64,000 nt of DNA from Flavobacterium sp. TR2 (lineage in GTDB: Bacteria; Bacteroidota; Bacteroidia; Flavobacteriales; Flavobacteriaceae). Each line of letters begins with the position of its first letter. The stretch's first letter is position 1. Where the stretch lies: assembly GCF_025252405.1 (NCBI RefSeq), contig NZ_CP104307.1, positions 4,774,001 to 4,838,000 of the forward strand, read 5' to 3'. The position numbers and the translations under genes were made by a program. Shown here piece after piece: positions 18,596 to 27,487 of the stretch. The notes under the pieces were generated by a model. That model did not search any database, was not told the DNA's origin, and saw only the letters and a program-made list of their open reading frames with translations.

Positions 18596-19371
18596 GACGA
18601 TTTTTTCTTTTTGGTTTCCAAACTGGCTTTCAGCATTTCCATTAAATCATCGCTTTGTTTGTGCACAACTTTTAGTTTTGGAGCTGCTTTTTGCAGTTTT
18701 CCTTTGGCTTTCTTTTTAATGATGTCCAAAAGCTTGGCGGTATATTCATCTTTAAAACCTGAAATATCAAATTTCTCAGTCAGCTGATCGATTAATTTTT
18801 CTGCCATATCCATTTCTTTTGTCGATTTTTTGGACATTGGCGGAAGCTTTAATTCGTCCGCACTTCGAATTTCCTGTTCAAAACGAATTCTATTTAAAAC
18901 AATAACATTTTTGTACGGTTTTAAAATGGCCAGACTTTCTTTGTTTCTTAAAACAAATCTCGTAACGCCAACTTTTCCTGAAGCCTCTAGAGCATCGCGA
19001 AGCAGTCCGTAGGCATTCATGGCGCCTTTGTCGGGCTCGAGATAATAGGGCTGTTCGTAGTAAATGCTCTGAATTTCTTTTTCGAAAGCAAAACTTTCAA
19101 TATCGATTGTTTTGGTTTTAATGGCATCTGCGGCTTCAAAATCGGAATCTTCCAAAATAATGTATTTGCCTTCCAGATTATACCCTTTTACGATGTTGGC
19201 ATAATCTACCTCTTTGCCTGTATTTTCGTTGACACGCTTAAATTTGATATTGGCATGATCTTTCGCGTCGAGCATATCCATATCCAAACTGCTTTCCTGC
19301 ACCGCCGAAAACATTTTTATCGGAATATTAATTAATCCAAAACTTACCGAACCTGTCCAAATTGATCTCAT
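18592..19371 (-). CDS. ku: Ku DNA end-binding protein
   Basis: About 259 residues. I prefer the start giving [21 protein letters not shown], the canonical Ku N-terminus; an ATG eight codons earlier is possible. The Ku core includes [19 protein letters not shown] and [20 protein letters not shown]. The C-terminus is Lys-rich, as usual for the bacterial extension that contacts DNA and LigD. It loads on broken ends and recruits LigD. It is convergent with ligD, so the two are not co-transcribed. Confidence 0.95.
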   Translation of the reverse strand: MRSIWTGSVSFGLINIPIKMFSAVQESSLDMDMLDAKDHANIKFKRVNENTGKEVDYANIVKGYNLEGKYIILEDSDFEAADAIKTKTIDIESFAFEKEIQSIYYEQPYYLEPDKGAMNAYGLLRDALEASGKVGVTRFVLRNKESLAILKPYKNVIVLNRIRFEQEIRSADELKLPPMSKKSTKEMDMAEKLIDQLTEKFDISGFKDEYTAKLLDIIKKKAKGKLQKAAPKLKVVHKQSDDLMEMLKASLETKKKKSS

Positions 19372-19457
19372 GGCTTTTGTATTAAAATTGAACATTAAAT
19401 TTAATTCAACTAAAAAACGTAAACCTTACAAAATCAAAGGATTGTTTTATATAATTG

Positions 19458-19499
19458 TGAATTGTGAGTGGTGAATTATGAGTTATGAGTTATGAATAC
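19458..19499. repeat. Heptamer tandem repeat (TGAGTTA type)
   Basis: Six heptamers in a row: TGAATTG, TGAGTGG, TGAATTA, TGAGTTA, TGAGTTA, TGAATAC. It flanks the hairpin array on the ku side and is inverted relative to the ACTCATA tract on the other side. Confidence 0.75.
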
Positions 19500-19878
19500 C
19501 TCGTGTTCCCGTGGTTGAAACCACGGGTTATCTTTGAATGTATATGCGGAGAGGGCAGAAAAATTATGAATTATGAACGCCATCGCGTTCCCGTGGTTGA
19601 AACCACGGGCTATGTTTGAATGTATATGCGGAGAGGGCAGAAAAAATATAAATTATGAACGCCATCGTATTTCCCCGCGGTGAAACCACGGGTAATGTTT
19701 GAATGTATATGCGGAGAGAGCAGAAAAAATATGAATTATGAACGCCATCGCATTTCCCCGCGGTGAAACCATGGGTTATGTTTGAATGTATATGAAGATA
19801 GGACAGAAAAAATATAAATTATGAACGCCATCGCGTTCCCGTGGTTGAAACCACGGGCTATGTTTGAATATATGCATA
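19500..19878. repeat. Five-copy 82-83 bp tandem repeat with a GC-rich hairpin
   Basis: Five hairpins start at 19508, 19590, 19673, 19756 and 19838. Copies 1, 2 and 5 read CCCGTGGTTGAAACCACGGG; copies 3 and 4 read CCCCGCGGTGAAACC(A)(C/T)(G)GGG with compensating changes at the left arm. The intervening sequence is also conserved (GAACGCCATCG, TGTTTGAATGTATATGCGGAGAG, GCAGAAAAAATAT), so this is a tandem array and not a CRISPR. No credible gene lies between ku and metQ. The stem could act as a bidirectional mRNA end for the flanking genes. Confidence 0.85.
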
Positions 19879-19919
19879 AAGAACAAAAAAAATGAGTTAT
19901 GAATTACAAGTTTAGCAAA

Positions 19920-19951
19920 ACTCATAACTCATAACTCATAATTCATAACTC
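19920..19951. repeat. Heptamer tandem repeat (ACTCATA type)
   Basis: ACTCATA three times, ATTCATA, then ACTC. It is the reverse complement of the TGAGTTA tract on the far side of the hairpin array, so the array is bracketed by inverted heptamer tracts. It ends seven bases from the metQ stop. Confidence 0.75.
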
Positions 19952-19957
19952 AAAAAA

Positions 19958-20770
19958 CTACCAGCCTTTTACCGCTCCGCCTTTAAATTCTTGCTCGGCT
20001 GCTTTTTCAACTTCTGGAGATTGAAAAGCTTGTAAAAACTGTTTTACTTTTTCTTCATTTTTATTGTCTTCACGGCTTACGACCAAATTTACATAAGGCG
20101 AATCTTTATCTTCAACAAACAAAGCGTCACGCGAAGGAACCAATCCTGCTGCAGAAGCAAAAGTATTGTTGATGATGGCAATTGAAACATTTTGATCATC
20201 TAGAGCGCGAGGCAGTTGAGGCGCTTCTAATTCTAAAATTTTTAGGTTTTTAGGATTGCTTACGATGTCCGTTACTTTTGGCAATAGGCCAACACCTTCT
20301 TTTAGTTTCAATAGTCCGTTTTTTTGCAAAAGCAGTAAAGAACGTCCTCCGTTTGTTGGGTCATTTGGAATAATAATCGTGCTTTCGTTTTTCAATTCAG
20401 AAAGGCTTTTTATTTTTTTAGAATAACCTGCAATCGGATATACAAATGTGTTTCCGATAATGGCCAATTTGTAGCCTCTCTGTTTTGACTGCTCGTCTAA
20501 ATATGGCTTGTGCTGAAAAGCATTTGCATCAATATCTCCTTGGCTTAAAGCTTCGTTTGGAATTACATAATCGTTGAAAGAAACCAGTTCTACTTCCAAT
20601 CCGAATTTTTCTTTTGCTACTTTTTTAGCCGCTTCAGCCACTTTTAATTCTGGTCCTGATGCCACACCCACTTTTATAAAATGGGGATCATTGTTTTTAC
20701 TTTTTCCGCAGTTTGATAAAACAAGCGCCAGAGCCAAAACTCCAGCTATTTTTAAAATATTTTTTTTCAT
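19958..20770 (-). CDS. metQ: Methionine ABC importer substrate-binding lipoprotein
   Basis: 270 residues, NlpA/MetQ family. Lipobox LVLSNCGKS, then typical motifs KVGVASGPE, FNDYVIPNEALSQGDIDANAFQHKPYLD, IPNDPTNGGRSLLLLQ and INNTFASAAGL. The mature protein binds methionine and delivers it to MetI. It is the last gene of metN-metI-metQ, about 106 bases after metI; that gap holds a heptamer tandem repeat, an unusual insertion inside an operon. D- or L-methionine specificity cannot be read from sequence. Confidence 0.95.
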   Translation of the reverse strand: MKKNILKIAGVLALALVLSNCGKSKNNDPHFIKVGVASGPELKVAEAAKKVAKEKFGLEVELVSFNDYVIPNEALSQGDIDANAFQHKPYLDEQSKQRGYKLAIIGNTFVYPIAGYSKKIKSLSELKNESTIIIPNDPTNGGRSLLLLQKNGLLKLKEGVGLLPKVTDIVSNPKNLKILELEAPQLPRALDDQNVSIAIINNTFASAAGLVPSRDALFVEDKDSPYVNLVVSREDNKNEEKVKQFLQAFQSPEVEKAAEQEFKGGAVKGW

Positions 20771-20811
20771 AATAATTGTATCTTCTTAATTTTTAAACTT
20801 CTAACATTTCA

Positions 20812-20867
20812 CTTTCGACTTTCGACTTTTGACTTTTGACTTTTGACTTTCGACTTTCGACTTTCGA
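20812..20867. repeat. Perfect-phase heptamer tandem repeat (CTTTCGA/CTTTTGA x8)
   Basis: Eight uninterrupted heptamers: two CTTTCGA, three CTTTTGA, three CTTTCGA. It lies between metI and metQ inside the operon. The nearly perfect copies suggest recent slippage and probable length variation between strains. Confidence 0.9.
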
Positions 20868-20876
20868 CTAAACCTT

Positions 20877-21530
20877 TTATCTATGATCGAATCGTTTTGA
20901 TAATTTGTCTCCGGCAAACTGAATCGCGAATACCAAAATGACCAATAAAGCCAGAACCGAATTCATTGTCACGGCATCGTAGCCGATATATCCGTACTGA
21001 TAGCCCACTTGCCCTAGGCCTCCTGCTCCAACGGCTCCACCCATTGCAGAATATCCGACAAGGGTAATTAAAGTAATGGAAGCCGCATTGATTAAAGAAG
21101 GCAAAGCTTCTGGCAGCAATACTTTGTAAACAATCTGAAAAGGAGTTGCTCCCAATGCTCTAGCCGCTTCGATTAATCCTGACGGAAGGCTCAGCAAACT
21201 ATTTTCAACCAATCGCGCAATAAATGGCGCTGCACCAATACTCAACGGAACCAAAGCCGCACTAACGCCAATTGAAGTTCCAACAATGGCACGTGTAAAT
21301 GGAATCATCCAAACGATTAAAATAATGAATGGAATAGAACGAAAAATATTTACCACAACCGACAATGTTCTGTTTAAAACTGGCTGTTCCAGAATTTGGT
21401 TTTTACGGGTTAAGAACAGTAAAATTCCTGTCGGAAGCCCTAATAAAAACCCGAAAAAGCCCGATACAAAGGTCATAACAATGGTTTCCCACGTTCCTTT
21501 TAACAATAAATCTATAAGAGAATCAGACAT
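20877..21530 (-). CDS. metI: Methionine ABC importer permease
   Basis: 217 residues with five membrane helices. The EAA loop reads [21 protein letters not shown], which docks to MetN. Other family features are [32 protein letters not shown] and [16 protein letters not shown]. Its start overlaps the metN end by eight bases, showing translational coupling. Length is normal for MetI. Confidence 0.95.
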   Translation of the reverse strand: MSDSLIDLLLKGTWETIVMTFVSGFFGFLLGLPTGILLFLTRKNQILEQPVLNRTLSVVVNIFRSIPFIILIVWMIPFTRAIVGTSIGVSAALVPLSIGAAPFIARLVENSLLSLPSGLIEAARALGATPFQIVYKVLLPEALPSLINAASITLITLVGYSAMGGAVGAGGLGQVGYQYGYIGYDAVTMNSVLALLVILVFAIQFAGDKLSKRFDHR

Positions 21531-22554
21531 AACCTAAAATTTCTGTTTTAATGTGTTTTGAATTAAAATATTGAATCGCCACATCGTAATTTTCGCGTTT
21601 TCCTGAAAGTTCAATTAGCATCACGCCAAAATTTACTTCTCCCGCCTGATCCATTTGTGCGCTTACAATTTTGAAATCGGTATCAAAAAGTCTAGAAACT
21701 TCAGATATAACAGGCTCATTAACCGACTTTCCTGTCATTTCCAATTTCAGCAATGGGTTTAGATTGCCATCATCCTGTTTTTGCAGTTTCTGCTGATAAA
21801 CTTCTGGAATATCGATATGCAAAGACGAAGAAATAAACTCTTTTGTCAATTCATGTTTCGGATCGGCAAAGATTTCGCCGACACTTCCCTGTTCGATCAG
21901 CTTTCCATGACTGATTACCGCAACCTCGTCACAAATTGATTTCACTACTTCCATTTGGTGCGTAATCAGCAAAACGGTAATATTGAGACGTTTGTTAATG
22001 TCTCTCAGTAAATTTAAAATCGATCTAGTTGTGGCAGGATCTAGCGCACTTGTAGCTTCGTCAGACAAAAGCACTTTCGGATTATTGGCTAGAGTTCTTG
22101 CAATCGCCACTCTCTGTTTCTGTCCGCCCGAAAGGCTTGCAGGATAATCGTTTGCTTTTTCGGCAAGACCCACCAATTGCAATAATTCTAAAACCCTTGT
22201 TTTTATCTCGCTTTTTGCAGTTCCAGCCAATTCTAACGGAAAAGCCACATTGTCAAAAACTGTTCTGGAAGACAGCAGATTAAAGTGCTGAAAAATCATT
22301 CCAATCTGTCTTCTTTCGATTGCCAATTCTGCGTTTGACAATTGCATCAAAGCTTTTCCGTCAACGATAATCTCGCCAGAAGTCGGCCTTTCCAGCAAAT
22401 TGACACAGCGAATCAGGGTACTTTTTCCTGCTCCAGAAGTTCCAATTACACCAAAAATTTTCCCCTCAGGAACTCTAAGCGAGACATCAGACAGAGCCGA
22501 AACGATCTTATCTTTCTGATGAAAAGTTTTGGTTACATTTTTTAATTCAATCAT
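21523..22554 (-). CDS. metN: Methionine ABC importer ATPase
   Basis: 343 residues. Walker [15 protein letters not shown]-loop IFQHFNLL, signature [15 protein letters not shown], Walker [14 protein letters not shown] and H-loop LLITHQ are intact. Residues about 265-340 are the NIL/ACT-like domain that binds methionine and trans-inhibits transport in MetN. It starts the metNIQ operon, preceded by a Met/Cys-rich leader peptide and a terminator-like hairpin that probably control it. Confidence 0.96.
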   Translation of the reverse strand: MIELKNVTKTFHQKDKIVSALSDVSLRVPEGKIFGVIGTSGAGKSTLIRCVNLLERPTSGEIIVDGKALMQLSNAELAIERRQIGMIFQHFNLLSSRTVFDNVAFPLELAGTAKSEIKTRVLELLQLVGLAEKANDYPASLSGGQKQRVAIARTLANNPKVLLSDEATSALDPATTRSILNLLRDINKRLNITVLLITHQMEVVKSICDEVAVISHGKLIEQGSVGEIFADPKHELTKEFISSSLHIDIPEVYQQKLQKQDDGNLNPLLKLEMTGKSVNEPVISEVSRLFDTDFKIVSAQMDQAGEVNFGVMLIELSGKRENYDVAIQYFNSKHIKTEILGYV

Positions 22555-22565
22555 TTTTTAAGTTT

Positions 22566-22607
22566 TAAAAACAGAAAAGCCTTCCATAAATTAATTGAAA
22601 GGCTTTT
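22566..22607 (-). terminator. Terminator-like hairpin (attenuator candidate) before metN
   Basis: An 11-bp stem with one G-U pair (GAAAAGCC-type arm AAAAGCCTTTC against GGAAGGCTTTT), an 11-base AT-rich loop and a CTGTTTTT tail. It lies between the leader peptide stop and the metN start, where an attenuator belongs. Confidence 0.65.
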
Positions 22608-22635
22608 TCGAAATAAATTTTTATCATTTTATATA

Positions 22636-22725
22636 TTAAGCCAGATCAACAAACACCATTACAGCAGCATAACACATCATGTTGCAACGATAACAATTAT
22701 TCATTTTCTGGTTCTCTTTATTCAT
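22636..22725 (-). CDS. Met/Cys-rich leader peptide of the metNIQ operon (29 aa)
   Basis: A 29-codon frame beginning MNKENQKMNNCYRC and continuing with N-M-M-C-Y. It holds five Met (1, 8, 16, 17, 23) and three Cys (11, 14, 18), far above chance for this AT-rich genome. It ends in TAA, and a terminator-like hairpin stands between it and metN. By analogy with amino-acid leader peptides, ribosome stalling at Met or Cys codons could decide read-through into metNIQ. Eleven bases ahead of its ATG is TAAATTTG, matching the Bacteroidota -7 TAnnTTTG, which would make it almost leaderless; TATCTTTA about 90 bases upstream is an alternative promoter. Function is inferred. Confidence 0.6.
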   Translation of the reverse strand: MNKENQKMNNCYRCNMMCYAAVMVFVDLA

Positions 22726-22829
22726 AGCGACTGCAAATTTAAATAGTTATTTTCAATTTTAATGCATAAATCATCAAAACTTTTATTTCCCTATCAATTT
22801 AATAGACTTCTTAAAGATAATATGCCGCT

Positions 22830-22960
22830 CTCCTAGAGTTATTTCTATTTTTAAACTTCAGCTACGGGAAATAAAAGTGATATAAAAAAGGCTCTCGAGG
22901 AGCAGAATATTTGTAGTAAAAAACAAAAAACATAGAAAAGCTCCAGAGGAGCGATATATA
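22830..22960. repeat. Short GC-rich hairpin repeats
   Basis: The spacer contains GGCTCTCGAGGAGC-AGAATATTTGTAG and AGCTCCAGAGGAGC-GATATATAT, members of one short palindromic family. Related copies (GCTCTGGAAGAGC-GAAATATTTATAG and TTCCAGCGGAGCGACATAA) lie near the tolC-like gene. There is no credible gene here other than the leader peptide. Confidence 0.55.
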
Positions 22961-22965
22961 TCATA

Positions 22966-23006
22966 AAAAAAGAGAGCTGTTTCAAAATTGAAACAGCTCC
23001 CTTTTT
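22966..23006 (-). terminator. Rho-independent terminator after the propeller-like lipoprotein gene
   Basis: A long stem (GAGCTGTTTCAA / TTGAAACAGCTC) with a tiny loop followed on the minus strand by TCTTTTTTT. It closes the two-gene lipoprotein operon. Confidence 0.85.
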
Positions 23007-23023
23007 ATCAAAAAAAAACTTTC

Positions 23024-24028
23024 TTAGTTATTCTGTTCTGCAATTACAGATTTGTTCACTTTTATGACTCTGATTTTTTTATTGGTGTTGTCAGACAAGA
23101 AAATGCGGTCATCAAGCTGCGCTGTTCCTACGATTGTTCCAAATGCATTTTTCCCTAAAATATCAGAAGCGCTTAAAACTGCTTTGTAATTCATTTTAAT
23201 AAATTCTCCTTTTGGGTACAATTTTAAATAATTTGCACTTCCCACATTCTCTGAGGTAACTGCCCAATCTTTGCTAAACGATACTGCAATTGGCTTAATG
23301 TCTACAAATTGCACTTTTTCTGGTTCAATTGGAGTTGTCAGCGAATTTGCGGCATTGGCTTTAATGTTAGCAATATTATACTGCAGATAACTTTTTGCAT
23401 CTCTACCGCCAACAACCAGATTTCCGTCTACGACATCCATTGAATACACTTCGGTATAACCATTTAAAGTATTCAATTTCGCAATTGGCTTTAAATTCCA
23501 ATCGCTTGTTTCTGTAATTTGAGAAGCGTCAAGAACTTTGATGCTTTTTTCTTTTTCTTTTACAAATACCAATCCGTCTTTTGCCACAACGCCAAAAACG
23601 TGTACGAAGGTCTGCCACCACTGGCCATTTCCAACCGTACTGATTCCTGCATTTGTAGTTTCATCAAAAACAAATAATCTCGATTCTGTGCTTCCCACAT
23701 AAATGCGTCCGTTGTCTACAGAAACTGATGTAAGGCTAACCAACGGAATTGTTGTAGCTCCTTTTGTATATTCTTTTATTGTTTTTATGTGCGCCAATGT
23801 CAGAGCATTAAAAACTTCCAAAGTATTCCCATTCACAACATACAGTTTCTCTTTTGAAATCGCGATTCCTTTTGGATCAAATGCTTCTGTGCTTCCTGGA
23901 ATATTTTCGTTAGTAATCGAAGCTTCATCTGTTGGATAATAGTAAGTGTAATCTTTAGATGCTGCATCGTCTTTACTGCAATTGGTAAACAGACAAAGAG
24001 CTAAAATTAGGGGCAGAATATGTTTCAT
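23024..24028 (-). CDS. Lipoprotein, probable beta-propeller
   Basis: About 334 residues. I chose the ATG giving MKHILPLILALCLFTNCSK because it makes a proper lipobox; a start eight codons earlier would overlap the upstream gene. The mature part has repeated strands like IAISKEKLYVVNGNTLEVF, VDNGRIYVGSTESRLFVF and VVDGNLVVGGRDAKSYLQYN, the look of a WD/NHL-type beta-propeller. No catalytic motif is visible. It starts 15 bases after the metzincin-like gene, so the two probably act together at the cell envelope. Function unknown. Confidence 0.75.
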   Translation of the reverse strand: MKHILPLILALCLFTNCSKDDAASKDYTYYYPTDEASITNENIPGSTEAFDPKGIAISKEKLYVVNGNTLEVFNALTLAHIKTIKEYTKGATTIPLVSLTSVSVDNGRIYVGSTESRLFVFDETTNAGISTVGNGQWWQTFVHVFGVVAKDGLVFVKEKEKSIKVLDASQITETSDWNLKPIAKLNTLNGYTEVYSMDVVDGNLVVGGRDAKSYLQYNIANIKANAANSLTTPIEPEKVQFVDIKPIAVSFSKDWAVTSENVGSANYLKLYPKGEFIKMNYKAVLSASDILGKNAFGTIVGTAQLDDRIFLSDNTNKKIRVIKVNKSVIAEQNN

Positions 24029-24042
24029 GTGTAATTTAGATT

Positions 24043-25257
24043 TTAGTTCCATTTTCCTTCACCTTTATATTTTAGCAAAAATGGATTTTTAGGATTAATG
24101 GTAAATACTGGTTTTTTATAAGTTCCTTTTACATAAGCCGTTTTTGCATACGTTTTTAAAACTTCCGGATCTGTAAACGGAAGATCATTCAAATAAATCA
24201 AGTATTTATAAAAATTGGTAAGCATTTCCTGCTGGCCTCCGCCCTCACCACTGTTTGCCAGATTGCTGCTGTGGCTAAAACCGATATGATGCGAATATTC
24301 GTGTGACCAAACCGACATTTCACCTACCCAATGCCCAGTTACATAACCCGATTCCCATTGCGATGCCAGATTACCTCCGCCCCAAGCAGAATCTCCTCCA
24401 ACCATTGCCATCCAAACGGTTCTTTTATCTAAGTAATTCCAATATATTTTTTCAATTTCTTCTTTAGAATAATAATCATAAACGCCATTAGCATCTTCTG
24501 CATTTCCGTGCCAGTTTAAGGCGCCATTTATACCTGTTCCTGCAGCAGCTGCCTGTTCCTGTTTGTATTTATCGAAATTGGTGAATGTGCTATAGTACAG
24601 CGGATGGCTCAACGCATAAGAGTAATTGATTATCATGGTAATCGCTTCTTTGGCCAGAGCGGGATTCATTGGAAGGAATTTCCCCATTTCATTAATGTGG
24701 TATCCATCATGAAACTGAACCAAATGATTGGATTTTATTTTTTTGAATTTTTTAAATAACGGGTCCTCCGATTCTACTGAGAACTCGATTGCGCCAGACG
24801 AAAATCCTTCGATTTTATCGATGGTTACCGTATTTCCTGTTTCTAATAAATAATCATTTTTCTGTTCGGTTAAAGGAATTTTATGAAACGAACGATGAAA
24901 AGCAGGAACTTTTGAAAAGCTAAAAATTAAAAATTTCTTATCGTAGTTAGGCAGTTTAGCGTACACTTTTACATCTGTAAGTCCAACTGGAGAGTATAGC
25001 GAAACTTGCACGGAATCTTTTCCTTTCTGAATAATTTGAAACGGCTCGTTTACTCGAAACCATCGGTCTGTTTTGTCATACATTTTTGAAGGACTTTCGT
25101 TGTCTTCAAACATGGTCATTGGCTTGTTTTCTGCAGGTAAAGCCGAAGCGTCTATGCTTGGCAGGTAATTGGGCTTGTAGTTTTCGCCATCGTCGCTACA
25201 GCCAAAAATAATACTTGCCAATAGGGCAAATACAAAAAAGTGAGTGTTTTTTCTCAT
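24043..25257 (-). CDS. Metzincin-type zinc metallopeptidase-like lipoprotein
   Basis: About 405 residues. Chosen start MRKNTHFFVFALLASIIFGC gives a lipobox (IIFGCSDD). The zinc motif HEYSHHIGFSH at 319-329 matches HExxHxxGxxH exactly, with H319, H323 and H329 as ligands and E320 as base; GGGQQEM about 15 residues on may give the Met-turn. N-terminal residues about 60-180 look like beta-strand-rich binding modules. It is probably a surface or periplasmic protease, paired with the propeller-like lipoprotein. The subfamily was not recognised. Confidence 0.75.
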   Translation of the reverse strand: MRKNTHFFVFALLASIIFGCSDDGENYKPNYLPSIDASALPAENKPMTMFEDNESPSKMYDKTDRWFRVNEPFQIIQKGKDSVQVSLYSPVGLTDVKVYAKLPNYDKKFLIFSFSKVPAFHRSFHKIPLTEQKNDYLLETGNTVTIDKIEGFSSGAIEFSVESEDPLFKKFKKIKSNHLVQFHDGYHINEMGKFLPMNPALAKEAITMIINYSYALSHPLYYSTFTNFDKYKQEQAAAAGTGINGALNWHGNAEDANGVYDYYSKEEIEKIYWNYLDKRTVWMAMVGGDSAWGGGNLASQWESGYVTGHWVGEMSVWSHEYSHHIGFSHSSNLANSGEGGGQQEMLTNFYKYLIYLNDLPFTDPEVLKTYAKTAYVKGTYKKPVFTINPKNPFLLKYKGEGKWN

Positions 25258-25425
25258 CAGTAAGTAAAGTAGGTTTGGGGTTAAAATATCGTACAAAACT
25301 ATAAATATGATTTTTAAAAACAAGACTGTCGAGAGGAAAGTATGATTTTAAAGTATATTTAAAATAGTTTTTATGCATTAAAAGTATTTAATTGTGTATT
25401 TGAGAGAAGATTTTTTCATGGTTTA

Positions 25426-26340
25426 TTATTTTTTAATTTGCTTGGAAGACAAACTGATGTATAAGCCTATTATAACAAAAGCAACTCCAAAAAGCGTATA
25501 CAATGTCAGCGGTTCATCGACCATAAAATAAGCTATCAAAAATCCGAATATCGGACATAGAAAAAGCCAATACGAAGCTTTTATGGGATTGATTTTTAAA
25601 AGATACAGCCAAAACTGAATGGCTCCTATGGAGACTGCAATTGCCAGCCATGCTGTCGAAAACCAAAAATCTGCATTAAACGTATTTTTATCCGATTGGT
25701 ATGTAAGCGCTAATGCGGGAAGCAAAAATAGGGCGCCAATTATAGTTTGCCAGCCATTGATGGTTAGAATGTGTAATCCGTTCCATTCTTTAGTCGAATA
25801 GTAAATGGTTCCCAATGAATAGGCCATCATGCTGACAATTAAAATGAGTATTCCGCCGGGAGTTGCAAAGCTGCTTTGCAATAAAGGATAGGCCGCTAAA
25901 AAAACACCTGCAAAACAAAGCACTAAACTGATTACACTTTTAAAATTGATTTTATGAGATAACCAAACTGCAGAAATCAAAACAATAAAAACCGGATTAG
26001 TTGCTACTGCCAAACTCCCTAAACCTGCGGATACTTTTTGCATGGCAATCACATACAGACCCAAGTAAAAAGTGATATTAAGCAGACCATAAATACTAAT
26101 CTGGATCCATTCTTTTTTTTGAGGCAGCCGTTTTGCCATTATAAAATGTGAAATAACAAGCATAATAACTCCAGCAATTAAAAATCTAAAAATAGAAATC
26201 ACGAAAGGCTGTGCAGAATGAAGTCCGATTTTTGTGGCTGTTGATGCAGATGCCCACAAAAAAGCGAAAATAATTCCAATAAAAATGATTTTCCATTCTT
26301 TTAATTGACTTAAAATTGGAAGCTTTTTTTCTTTAACCAT
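25426..26340 (-). CDS. EamA/DMT-superfamily transporter
   Basis: 304 residues with ten hydrophobic helices in two EamA halves (FAFLWASASTATKIGLHSAQP; later AIQFWLYLLKINPIKASYWLFLCPIFGFLIAYFM). DMT proteins export or import small metabolites; the substrate cannot be told. It starts 20 bases after nagA on the same strand, so it is probably the last gene of the sialic acid operon. A role in amino-sugar efflux or uptake is possible but unproven. Confidence 0.88.
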   Translation of the reverse strand: MVKEKKLPILSQLKEWKIIFIGIIFAFLWASASTATKIGLHSAQPFVISIFRFLIAGVIMLVISHFIMAKRLPQKKEWIQISIYGLLNITFYLGLYVIAMQKVSAGLGSLAVATNPVFIVLISAVWLSHKINFKSVISLVLCFAGVFLAAYPLLQSSFATPGGILILIVSMMAYSLGTIYYSTKEWNGLHILTINGWQTIIGALFLLPALALTYQSDKNTFNADFWFSTAWLAIAVSIGAIQFWLYLLKINPIKASYWLFLCPIFGFLIAYFMVDEPLTLYTLFGVAFVIIGLYISLSSKQIKK

Positions 26341-26360
26341 TTTAAAATGAATGAGTCTGT

Positions 26361-27479
26361 TTAAGAGAAATTAAGTGTTTCTATTTCGCTTAAATCAGGA
26401 TTGAATTTGACAAAACTGGCAGGAAAACCAGATTTAATTTTTCCAACTCTATCTTGCACGCCAATAGCAGAAGCGACTCTTGTAGAAGCCATTTTTATTG
26501 CTTCATCTGCAGAAACATTCAGATGATTATAAGCATTTTGCACTGCTTCTGCCATTGATATTGTAGCTCCCGCCAGATTGCCATCTTCGTTTCTGTAAAA
26601 ACCATTTTCTAAATGAGCGTCAAAATTATCCCATTTAAAATTGGCTACTTTTCGCCCTAAAAAGGTCGCATCGCTTATAAGAAAAAATTTGTCTTTTTTT
26701 AATTTGTACGCCACTTTTGCAGCAGCATAATCACAATGAGCACCATCCAAAATTACTGGAGCGTAGACATCTTCGTTTTCAAAAACAGCTCCTACCAAAC
26801 CGGGTTCGCGGTGTCCAAACTGAGTCATGGCATTAAACAAATGGGTTACCAGATTTATTCCTTTTGCAAAATAAGGCTGCGCTTCTTTGTGCGTAATAGT
26901 CGAATGCCCAATTGAAATCGTAATGCCGCTTTCGATCAGTTTATTTAATTGTTCTTCTGTAAAACATTCTGGAGCGATTGTTATTACTTTGATAATATCT
27001 TTTCCTTTTTCGATTATTTCATCCAGTTCTTCATCGGTAGGTTTTCTAACCTGATCCATACTGTGTGCGCCACGTCTTAACGGATTTAAAAAAGGTCCTT
27101 CCAAATGCATTCCGATAACGCCATTGTTATGCTTTTTCATGTAGGAACGAACCGCTTCAATTCCTTCTAAAATAGTTTCTCTTGAAGAAGATATCAAACA
27201 AGGCAAAATATGCGTTGTACCGTATTTGAGGCTTGCATCATAAATATCCTGAATCGTCTCTTCGTTTGGAGTCTGGCTGAAATAAAGTCTTTCTCCGCCG
27301 TTGATCTGAATATCTATAAATCCTGCCGAAAGATGTTTTCCTCCCAAATCAATTTGTTCCATATCATTTGGAATTTCTTTCTGCACCGAAATAATCTTTC
27401 CGTTTTCAATAATTACAGTTCCATTTTCAATTATTTCGTCGCCTGTGTGCACAACAGCATTTACAATCGCTTGTTTCAT
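26361..27479 (-). CDS. nagA: N-acetylglucosamine-6-phosphate deacetylase
   Basis: 372 residues, amidohydrolase fold. Metal and substrate motifs are clear: GFIDIQINGG, GMHLEGPFLNPLRRGAH, SIGHSTITHKEA, VTHLFNAMTQFGHREPG, DGAHCD and the catalytic Asp in LISDAT. It converts GlcNAc-6-P to GlcN-6-P and acetate in the cytoplasm. In the sialic acid locus it takes the product of epimerase plus kinase; it would also process GlcNAc-6-P made by MurQ. It starts eight bases after the sialidase stop. NagB is not in this window. Confidence 0.96.
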   Translation of the reverse strand: MKQAIVNAVVHTGDEIIENGTVIIENGKIISVQKEIPNDMEQIDLGGKHLSAGFIDIQINGGERLYFSQTPNEETIQDIYDASLKYGTTHILPCLISSSRETILEGIEAVRSYMKKHNNGVIGMHLEGPFLNPLRRGAHSMDQVRKPTDEELDEIIEKGKDIIKVITIAPECFTEEQLNKLIESGITISIGHSTITHKEAQPYFAKGINLVTHLFNAMTQFGHREPGLVGAVFENEDVYAPVILDGAHCDYAAAKVAYKLKKDKFFLISDATFLGRKVANFKWDNFDAHLENGFYRNEDGNLAGATISMAEAVQNAYNHLNVSADEAIKMASTRVASAIGVQDRVGKIKSGFPASFVKFNPDLSEIETLNFS

Positions 27480-27487
27480 TTTTTAGT

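Noticed and set aside
15565..19371. LigD/Ku region as part of a defence island
   Set aside because: Neighbours are a small membrane protein, a regulator and metNIQ; no restriction, toxin or nuclease genes are present. Ordinary end joining explains it.
19500..19878. Regular hairpins at 82-83 base spacing looking like a CRISPR array
   Set aside because: The sequences between the hairpins are nearly identical, so there are no unique spacers, and no cas gene is in the window. It is a tandem repeat.
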